DNA of 64,000 bases from Sclerurus mexicanus (lineage: Eukaryota; Chordata; Aves; Passeriformes; Furnariidae): positions 678,050 to 742,049 of the forward strand of contig VWZF01005682.1 in the NCBI GenBank assembly GCA_013396755.1. Reading direction: 5' to 3'. Positions 48,561-58,400 of the stretch are shown here, one piece after another. Numbering within the stretch: the stretch's first letter is position 1; every line of letters starts with the position of its first letter. The notes beneath the pieces are model-generated. The model searched no databases. It was given only the letters and a program-made list of their open reading frames with translations, and was not told the DNA's origin. The position numbers were made by a program, and so were the translations under genes.

Positions 48561-49310
48561 GACCAACACACACACTCACAGTGTCTAATCGCCCTTTCTG
48601 TGAAGAAATTCCTCTTAATGTCCTATCTGAATCCCCCCTGGCGCAGCCCAGGACTATGTCATCTCGTCCTGTCACCACGGGGAAGAGCCCGACGGCCACG
48701 CGGCTCCGCAGTCCCTCCAGGGAGTGATAAGTGCCCCCCCGAGCCGCCGCCTCTCCAGGCTGAGCACCCCTCGGCCGCTCCTCACGGACACGCACTGCAG
48801 GCCCTGCCCCAGCACCCCGGTGTCCTGCCGTAATCGAGGGGCCCAGCACCGGGCACAGCACTCGAGGTGCGGCCTCCCCGGTGCCGGTACAGGGAGGTGA
48901 GCCCTGCCCTGGGCCTGCTGGCCGCACTATTGCCGTCACAGCCCGGGATGCCGCGGGCACACCTGGGCACACCTGGGCCACCTTCAGCCGCTGCCCACCA
49001 GCACCGCCGGGCCCTTTTCCACTGGGCAGCTTTCCAGCCGCTCTGTAGTGACGCCTGGGGTTGTTGTGGCCCAAGCACAGGACCCAGCGCCCGACCTCGT
49101 TGAACCTCCAGGCACAGGTGACCCTGCAGTGCTCCTGGGCAGGGAACACCCCACCCACGGCTCACCCACGGATACTGGCGGGCAGTCTGGCCGATGACAT
49201 CCTCTGCGTTCCCCGGAGCCTACTTCAGAGGCAGAGAGACCAACAGGACAACCCTGCGGGGCACAGCACCTCCCTCCAGACCACCCTTCTCTTCCCTGTG
49301 ATCAGCCACG
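48560..49310 (-). mobile_element. GC-rich CR1 LINE fragment beside the COG3 promoter
   Basis: Plus-strand text follows the reversed CR1 ORF2 and 3' region in order: CTGTGAAGAAATTCCTCTTA, CTCTCCAGGCTGAGCACCCC, CACTCGAGGTGCGGCCTCCC, CTTCAGCCGCTGCCCACCAG, GGGGTTGTTGTGGCCC and CTCGTTGAACCTCC. Unusually rich in CpG for an old repeat. The extreme 3' tip is missing or replaced by the GC-rich block at 48360-48560. The right edge is approximate. Confidence 0.75.
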
Positions 49311-50854
49311 TGGAAATGCCGCTGTTAACAGCTGGGTCTGGCTGCTGCAGCGATGCCAGTAATCAACTTTAATCTAATGTGGCAACTGGAGGCCTCCCGA
49401 CAAGCCCTCTGCCATCGGATTTGCCTTGACTGGTGCCAAAGCGCTGCTGGCCATGGAGAGGGCACTGCTGTCTGCCTGCTGCTTTCACGAGCTCCGGCAC
49501 TTCCCCAGCCCTCTTGCAGGGAAGCATCATGCCCTCTCCTATGTGTTAACACTAGTGGCTCTCCCTCAAGGGTCAGGACAGCCCCATACACACTTAAATC
49601 ACCACACAACTTCCTCTTTATGGTGATGCCTAAAGATTTTAGTGTATTTTGTAGGTTGTCTAGGATTTTTAGAATTATGTAGGTTTCCCTATGCTGCTCA
49701 CGTATTAGGTGGTTTTTAGAGATCCCTGGGCACTTTCTCACACATTTCTGAGTTTTGCCAAGGACACGGTGTTTTGAAGAAGCACCTGCAAGATAGCTTG
49801 AAGACAAAACAGAAGAGAAGACCCAGAGCCCTTGGAGAGGCTGCAAGGGGCAGTTCTGAGCTTTCTGAGGGTGGGCACCTGGGGAAATGGGTACTACAGG
49901 TTGGTTTTAGACATCATATATGCTAATTACTGGAAGTTATAAAAGCTGTAACATCACTGAACCAGTGTGCGCATACTTCTGGTGTGCACCTGGAAGCTTC
50001 TAAATAAAGGTACTTCTCTATCTCCTCTAATGTTTCTCTGCATGCCTATCTTCCAGGATTTTAGGCATCAATGGGACTCACTTTCGTCATCACTCCATAC
50101 CCAGACCTGCTTTCTCCATCAAGCACCAGAACCTGCATGCCTGCAGAATTCAATTCACTTCAGAAATGTCCTCCCTCATCCTTGGTTTGCTGTTTCATAA
50201 ATTTAAATCTTTTACAATTAGGCACTGAATCCTAATTCTGATGTGCCTTACTTAAAGAGCTTGAAAATAGCTTGAGGTCTTCACTGCAGTAGTCACCCTC
50301 AGCTGAGATCCTGGACTCCTGTTTCACTGTTTGGATGCCTTTGGTGCTGAGCAGTTTATTTCAGTCCATCTTGTCCAGCTGTCCCACAGAATAACTGATG
50401 CAATGCGTTCCTACCCTGTCACACCAAACCAGCAGGCTCCTCATCCTCTCAGAGCTGGTCCATCACATTTGCCCTACATGAACTCCAAAAATCCACTCTG
50501 GTTAATAAGCCAATGTAATAAACCTATTTTGTTGCTACACAAAACTAAATTGATTGATCTGTTCCAGACCAAGCAGTTTTCATAACAGAGTGGGAAATGG
50601 TGTAGCAATTTAACATACGCCAAAGAACAGTGAAAACCTATGGTTAATGCATATTGTTCAGCCAGTAAGTTACAGGAACACAAGGTTTTAACTACAGCAC
50701 AGCAACTTTAATCCGCCTTGGCTAAATAACCAATAGTACCAAACAGTTCTATGTCAGCAACAGCTTTCCTCTGTTAATCACCTTGAGGTATTTGAGCCCC
50801 CCTGCCTCACCCCCCTACCATTTGAAACTTAGAAACTGAAAGCAGCTCAGAGCC
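49311..50854. other. Intergenic DNA between SLC25A30 and COG3
   Basis: About 1.5 kb between the CR1 fragment and the SLC25A30 cleavage site. A 173-codon minus frame at 49325-49846 has no recognised homology. May include COG3 upstream regulatory DNA. Confidence 0.55.
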
Positions 50855-50871
50855 ATAATGATTTTAACACT

Positions 50872-50877
50872 TTTAAT
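50872..50877 (-). terminator. SLC25A30 distal polyadenylation signal ATTAAA
   Basis: ATTAAA on the minus strand (the common variant signal) near the end of the AT-rich UTR. Sequence below about 50.83 kb no longer looks like UTR. The alternative is the upstream AATAAA at 51290-51295. Confidence 0.5.
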
Positions 50878-50925
50878 AAGCTTAAAAATGTAAAACATAC
50901 ACTTTGCTTATACAATGTACAAAAA

Positions 50926-50933
50926 TATTTACA
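50926..50933 (-). promoter_or_regulatory. Pumilio response element in the SLC25A30 3' UTR
   Basis: TGTAAATA on the transcript strand, about 50 bases upstream of the distal polyadenylation signal and present only in the long UTR form. Confidence 0.4.
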
Positions 50934-51289
50934 AATCTTTCTATTAAAGCACAGAAACAGTTGTAAGGAAAACCACTGCACATCAGCATACACATATATA
51001 TAGAAAACACTGTACCTTAGGAAAGAAAGTGCCTTGTGCATTTAAAAATCCATTTGTGAATTCAAAATTAGTAATTTTAAGTGATTATAGTAATTTTGAA
51101 AGCGCAACGAAAATTCTTGAAGTGGAATGCATGATTCTATGAAAAAATGTGTACAAGATTAACACAATGCCACAAAAATCCAAAGCTACACATCCTGCTT
51201 TAAAACACAGAAGTTCCATCATATGAGTTGCATCTCACACATTCCCCTTCCTGGAATCGAACAGCAGCATTTAACAAAAAACATAACTG

Positions 51290-51295
51290 TTTATT
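51290..51295 (-). terminator. SLC25A30 proximal polyadenylation signal AATAAA
   Basis: Canonical hexamer on the minus strand inside the 3' UTR. Use of this site would drop the distal Pumilio-type element. Confidence 0.4.
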
Positions 51296-52447
51296 TAAAG
51301 GCCCTGAAGTTTTGATACACACTTAAGCCTAAAGGTAATGCTTTATAGAAGTTGTGGTTGATTTCTGCATAAAGCATTTACCTACATATAATAACAACTT
51401 GAGCCTCTTTGGTATATGAAAGTGCTCAGTAGTTCTGGGTTTTGGGTGTCTTTTTAAGGAAGGAAAGCAGCCTTTACAGTAGACTCACCTTTGGAGGGGT
51501 TGGTTCTTTTCACACAGACGTTTACATGACAGCCTGAACTGCTCAGTGTAAAACTTGCACCTTTCAGATGACAAGTAACAGCCAGTAACCAGTACAAATA
51601 GTTCTCAACCACAGAAAAGGCACAGAAAGTTTCTCTGCAAGATCAGCAGATGGGCATGAACTTGTCTGAACTTCATTCCTACTTGCAATTTACATATGAA
51701 TATGTTGAAGAATCACTTATGGTGAAAATCATCATGATACATTGCAAAAAAACTGTCTTCAAGCTATGCAAAACTGCCAACTGTAGCAACCACACTTGCA
51801 AATGAAGCTGGACTATTCCCAGCAAATTATGCAGACATCTAAGGACTTAGAACACAGGAAAGCTCCAAAACCAGAAGCAGATTTTGTACTGCACTGGGTA
51901 CTTTTCTGACCTGAAAGTCTGCAAAGATGTCCTGTGACACTTCCAATTAAGTAGAAGCTTTCAGCTATTACACTCAAATTGTACACACTGCTGAAAGCAG
52001 GAAAAACCTTGCTCCTTAGTACTGTCTATCTTCCTGTAAAGGAAAGAAAGATTTCTCTAAAGAAGTCTTCCTTTCCTTACAAAAATACAAAATTAAAAAA
52101 CCTGTTCTTTGCCTCTTACGGAGCACTGCTGATGAGTCTTAACAGCATAAAGTTGCATTACAGATCTTCACATTCAAGAACACTGAAACAGTTGACAGAA
52201 TACACTCCAACATGTTTGGTTCAGTCTAGAAAATAGTGCACATCATCCACTGAATCACACAAGCCATGTTTACCGGAGCCAGTTTGCCTTGAAATCACTT
52301 CCAGGTTCTTCTCACTCTCAACAGTCTTACAGTGACCTCTTCTTTGGCCAGCAGCTCAGACAATAAAGAGCAAATACACAAGACAACTTGCACATTGCTC
52401 TGAACTCAGACAGTACATTAACAGTATTCAGTATACAGCTCAGCATG

Positions 52448-52489
52448 TCAGGCGTCCAACTTCTTCAGCTGTTCATATGTCAGAAAGAA
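52448..52489 (-). CDS. SLC25A30: SLC25A30 terminal coding exon
   Basis: Encodes FFLTYEQLKKLDA and TGA after the acceptor TTTTACCAG. It completes transmembrane helix 6. The exon continues into the 3' UTR. Confidence 0.95.
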   Translation of the reverse strand, partial: FFLTYEQLKKLDA

Positions 52490-55400
52490 CTGGTAAAACT
52501 GATTGAGGAAAATTCTTTCCTGTTCAAGGCAGTGCAAAAGGGTCACTTCACTAGTAAAGGACAACTGTGTCTGTGTGAAACTGTGTTCCACTGTTTGTTC
52601 CCTCCTATGCCATGCTGCTGGTTGGCCACTTTTTCCATCCTGTATTAGGCAGAACAATGAAACTTGCTCTAAGGCTGGTGATGCCAATTACTTTCCCATC
52701 CCTTTTCCTCAGGGTCTTCAACACAGGACTAAGAAGGCAGGAGAACACTGCAAAAGGCCTTAGAGTCTTTATTCACTTAGCTTTGATGGGCTATGGGAGG
52801 TTCATTCATGGTAAAAAACATTACCACCAACCCACCTCCCAGGGCTCCGATCAGCTGGCTCTTGAAACCAAACCAAAATTGTGTGAGACAGATAAACAAA
52901 AAGACTGGATCAATAACTGCCAGCAGTATCCTCAGTTCTGGAAATAGCCCCCATTCCTAACTCATCTGGTCAATGTTATTTAAAACTAAGGAAATTGACA
53001 GGTATGAAAGAGGAAGTAAAGAGAATCACTTTGCAAGATCACATTTTAATATTCACTGTGTGACTCAAATTCAATCTGATCAGCAGCTCTTGACTAAAAT
53101 TGTCAACTACACAATTTCCTATTCATAAAAAGAGAATATCTGTGCTGACATGACCTTTCCATACCCAGTATTCTGTGAAAAACAATACTTGCTGTTGTAT
53201 GGCTAACGTAATAGCCTTGCACACCTCTGAAAAGGATACAATGATATTCCAAGGACCAAGTCTTAACCAGTTTGGCCAAAACCCTTTATACAGAGCAAAA
53301 AAGCCTTCGTTCTTCCATGTCTAGAAAAAAAAAAACAAACCACAAACAAAACAGAATAAGACAGTTACAGGACTAAACCCTCCTCATTTAAACATATTGT
53401 ATGATGGGACAAATTTCACTAGGTGAAACCAAGATTAGTAGTGCCTGCAGCATTACCTGGCAGGTAAAATTGAAGTCTGTGTTATTCATTACCCAACCTT
53501 GATTGATCCAAATTGCATTCCTGGACTTCTCCCCCACAAGAAAAAAAAAAAAGTCTTGCAGAGTGTGGCATGTAAGCCAATAGCTCACAACAGGTATTTC
53601 CTTGAAATTTTGTCAGTTGCTTTATGGACTTCACAAAATTTCACTGAACAGCGTGACTTGGACTGTTCAGTCAACAGCTGGACACCAATAGCTTACTATC
53701 CATTCTTCTTCATGTAAAAGACTGTCGTGCTCCCACCTCATACCAAATTTAGAGTTTTAAGAAACCAAATCAAAGTAATCAAGAGCGAGACTGACCTTGC
53801 CTCTGGCTGCACTAGGCTTTCCATAATGCAGTAAGCAACAGAGAAAGCTATCTGTCCCAGGAGAACTTGCTCTTCAAGAACTGAAAATTAACATTTCCTA
53901 TCAGCCTGACATAGTAAGAGTGCTGCTGAGACCCTTACTCTCCTCGTCCAAGCACTAAAAGCAAGTAAGGGCCCACAGTTAACACTAACTTTCTTCCTGC
54001 CTTTCTATCAAGACAGTACTTTTCACACCAAGAGCATTACTGGCAGTATAGTCCTTTTGAGCACTATGGCAAAAAGCATTGCTAAGTCACTAGGATTAAT
54101 TTTTAAGGAAACGGAATAATTTTGAGCTCTACACCAAAAAACATTGCTTGATGGCAGCAGTATTTATGTTGATAATGAACTACTTACTTGTAACAAGCAA
54201 TCCAAAGTGCCCTTGTAGTTTGAGTGCCCTCCATGTTGTTGGCTTCTCTGATTCATCATGCGTGTTCTTACAACATCAACAGGGTTGGATGCAAGGGCGC
54301 CAGCTAATCCACAAGTAAAACTTGAGCTAGTAAAAGAAAGGTTTAATGAAATTTGATCTACTGCATTTAAAGATGCACAAGAATTCCTCTTTCTCAGGAA
54401 ACACATGGTAATAATGGCCATTTAATGCTTTTAGTTAAAAATTACATCAGCTATTAGATGTGAAAAATTACTTTTCATTTACTGTAAAAAGCATATTTTC
54501 AAAGATTTGCTATGCAGCCCTCATATAGTGCGCTTGAACAGATGTTGTGCCCCTGTGAATATTTGACTGGAACTGTCCTCTACCCTCAATTTGCACAGCT
54601 GAATGATTCAGACAACCCACAAAACAAATTTCCATATTTAAAAAGAAAGTTAAATCCACGCTCTAAATAAAATTAGCTTCCATGCTATGTGCTGCCATTT
54701 GAGATATTATATTAAAAGTTATAAACTTATCAGAAGTATATTTACATCTAGGCTGATGACAAAAAAAATCAAAATACTCATCTCCCATAACAAGAATTAA
54801 CCAATGATGAGCTAAACAAACAGTTACACAAACTTACAGAAAATGAGTATATACTGTATCTCCCATAAATCCAGACATAATTATGTGCTTCTTGGTAAGG
54901 TCATACACTGGCAGTTCCACTCCAACAACAATAGCGGCTCTCTGTGCTGTCAGTGATACTCCCTGGCAAAAGAAAGGACATAACTGAAGTTTAAGGTCAA
55001 CCTTTCTGCACCATCAGAAAAGCCAAGTTCTTATAATACAAAGCAACACACCACAAATATGTTAGGAGCATTGTGAATTAAAATAACTCTAATTAATACA
55101 AGTCTTAGATGTATGTGCTCCAAACCCACAAATTCGATGTAACAGATAAATCACTTCTCCACACAGAATGGCAATTTCAGTTCCTTTATTGTTATTTTTT
55201 TATCTCTGCTTAACATCTCAATTCTTGCACCCACAGTCAACTAAAATGTGAAAAACAGTTCCTTTGCTGCTAACTCAAAAACTGACAGAGTAAAGAAGAT
55301 AAACAGAAAACTGGGGATCTAGAAAATTTGCAGAGAAAAGCACACTAATAGAAAAATGTTTCTATTTTCCAGCTGTTTCAGAACAATTGTCTATTTTGGG

Positions 55401-58400
55401 TCTTTGGTTGTTATACAGTCATTGACTCTAACTGGCATAAGAGACAACCTGTAAGACTGAATATGAGAATCCTGAGCAAGAGGGGATGTTCATTAGCGTC
55501 TCTGCTTCCAAATGTTCTTTAGTATATGTTTTAAAATAGACAGAGCATACAGATTGCAAGGTGTCACGCAAAAGGTTGTTGAACTAGTCCTAGAGGCAGT
55601 CACCCTAACTGAAGCCTATATTTGTCTTCCCTTTTCTAAGTTGCAGCTAATCCTTGAACACAAGACTGGCAGTAACCCTTCATCTAAAAGCACTGGGACA
55701 CCAGCAGCGAAGCAGTCACAACAAATGACATAATATATTAGCTCCTCCATAGTTTAGCTGAGAATGCTGTGGAAATACATGCAATTCAAGTGCACAAGAA
55801 ATGTACCTAAAGTGTAAGATAAAGTTTAAAACAAACAAAACAAAAAAAAAAAAAAAACAAAAAAACAAACCACAAACAACACAAACCTTCCATAATCCTT
55901 TCGCGCCTTCCTTTTGGTAGATCTGTATGAAGTTGCCCATCATTCCTCCTTGAATCACACTACCTTGGGCTTGCATTCTGATCTAAGATACATTTCAAGA
56001 CAAAATTAGAAGATAAACATTTTCTGAACATACAGTTTTATTATTTTCTTGATTGTATTAAACTATTGAGTTACGATTTTAAGTGGTAAAGTCAATTTCT
56101 CTTTGAATATAAATTAAGAGCTGTAATTATCATAATGTAATCTTTTGCCTTAACTATCCAAATGCAGCTGCTAATTTTGAACAAGTATGTGGTAGAATTC
56201 TTAGCTGCATTAAATCACTTCTATTTCTGTATGGATATGCTCCTCCATTTAGATTAGACTGACAGATGGGTTCTGCAGAATGTCCTTTACAGTGTTCTCA
56301 CAGGAATGAAAGGTTAAAAAGATGAATGTTTCAGCCAGTGAGAACCATGGTCTTTGACCCTATAGATTTCTAAGAACATCCTTAGAAACCTGCCATGGTA
56401 ACTTCCAAATACAAGTTTGTCAACAAGTAACTTGGTAAGTGGACATAATTCTGGGAAATAACTAATTGAAGCCACATTTGAAATACAAGCTTATGTTTGA
56501 AATGCCACTACAAAACCACATTATGAAGGATTAAATTTTTCAGTAGTTTCAGGAGAACAAAGAGTTTTCTTGTCTTTTTTTATTAGAAGCAGCTATGTAA
56601 GTCACAAGCTCCAGTTTTCTAAGATAAATACCATCAACCCTTTCAAGTGACTGCCTATAATTACTTCATAGATTATTCTAAGTTGGAAGGGACCACAAGG
56701 ATCAAGCCCAACACTTAAGTGAATGGCCCACGCAGGGATCAAACCCACAACTTTAATGTTAATATCACTATACTCTAACTGAGCTAAGCTAACAGATTTT
56801 TAAAGACATGGTCATTTCACCAACTCACTTTAAAATGACTGATGCTGAAACACTATTTCCATGGACTACAGGATTGCAGAGCCTCTCTACAGGGTTAAAG
56901 AATCATACAGTACAAGTAGCACTCACTGGGACTCCTCCCTCTGAATTATCTTCACCTATTTTGAGCTCTAAAAACATCCTAGTGTAATAGCATTACCAAG
57001 AAGTACAGATGAAATGCACAGTGTGGCTTCTACACAAACACTACAGCATGAATGTTAAAAAGAGTCATCATATATAATTCTCTCCTCACACTCAGAAATA
57101 GTTACATGGATCCAACTACCTCCTCAGCCTTCAGTTTCCTTGTGCGTACTTCCAAATAATTAATACAGACTGGCAGAAGGTTCCAAGAATTCAGGATGTT
57201 ACTAATTTTTTTATAAGTTAAAAGATGAAAATAAATGGGGTTACAAAACAAATCCTATATTCTTCAGGAGAGTCTGCATTACCTCAATGAGGGAGAGAAA
57301 ACTAAGGACTAACTCTACATAATTACCTTTAAGACATCTGTAGGGTTCGCAATAGATGATGAGATTACTCCCGAAAGAACACCACACAGAACATTCATCA
57401 TCAGGGTTTCATCTATTTCATAAGCAAAGAAAAAGAGTTTAGCTGCGGATTTACAAATCTTAAGATGCATCAGGGCAGAATGATGCCTCCCCTTCTTTAA
57501 CCACAGAGAGTGCCAGTTACAGAAGCCTTAAAAACTGCCCTAACAAGTTACCCTCGCTGACTCACTTTGTTGTTACTGGTACAAGGAATGTCTTCTTGGT
57601 AGACTTGCTCAAACTGCTACAGTACGATACCAAACGGAAACGACCATCTTCAAGCAAATGAGTCCTGAATTAAATGGAAAATAACCACTCACCTTCTGGA
57701 CGCTCAACAAATGTTCTCTTTAAGCTCTGGTAAGTGCCTATTTTTATAGTTCCATATGAAGCTTGCCGTAACATTGCAGGTGCAATCCTGTGCAAACAAA
57801 CAAATAAATAATGTTTATGCTCAAGATCACGAAAACTGATCAGCAGATACTTTCCAGAGCAGGAGACTGAACATAAGATGTCTACCACAGAAAGGCTGGT
57901 TCATTTAAATAGACAATTTGAATTCAGTATAGACAAAGCAAATTTTGGAGGTTTGTTTTGTTGTTTTCTTTTTTTTTGGGGGGTGGGCAGGGGGCATTGT
58001 TTGTTTGTTTTTTTTAAATAAAACCTGCAAGAACATGAATGAACTGTGTAGGGATTACTATTAGACCATGCCTCAACTTGTGATCTATAAAATTAGCTGG
58101 CAGGCATGTCTGAAATGCAATTCCCCAACCATCCTGCATGTTTTAAAGAAAAGTATGCCCACTTATACACAAAGTTTAATTCAATTTTTCTTGAGAGATG
58201 GAACAACAATAGCAGCACTGTAGAAAATAACTGTATGCTTAGCTATTTTTTCCCAAGTAAGTTGTTGTTTGAAGGGTTTTTTTAAACATGAAATTCTATT
58301 ACAGAGTACAAACACTGAAGCAATCTAAGCTTGGCCTTTCAGCTTCCAGATTAAGGCTAATCAAATACCTTCTAATTCTAAAACCCAAGAATTCACACAG

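Larger units (their letters stand above)
50855..52447 (-). other. SLC25A30: SLC25A30 3' UTR
   Basis: About 1.6 kb of AT-rich sequence from the TGA to the predicted cleavage site past ATTAAA at 50872-50877. An internal AATAAA at 51290-51295 would give a UTR about 400 bp shorter. A UGUAAAUA site lies at 50926-50933. Confidence 0.7.

Noticed and set aside
48307..49158. A 283-codon minus-strand open frame across the gap
   Set aside because: It runs through 26 N and consists mostly of CR1 read in a wrong frame plus GC-rich DNA, which rarely has stops. It lacks any COG3 N-terminal motif.
49325..49846. A 173-codon minus-strand open frame upstream of COG3
   Set aside because: No domain, no conserved motif and not joinable in phase to COG3 exon 2 as its known N-terminus.
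54164..54421. Extension of SLC25A30 exon 8 at both ends to the full open frame
   Set aside because: Family alignment and GT-AG sites fix the exon at 54188-54326; the extra codons are intronic.
55716..55976. SLC25A30 exon 6 reading into its intron
   Set aside because: The frame continues only because the U-rich tract encodes a Phe-rich stretch; mammalian carriers join GLWK to GVSLTAQ, as the spliced exons here do.
56718..56791. A functional tRNA-Ile gene
   Set aside because: The anticodon arm and acceptor stem are damaged, and a CR1 tail follows without a terminator, so it is a SINE head rather than a tRNA gene.
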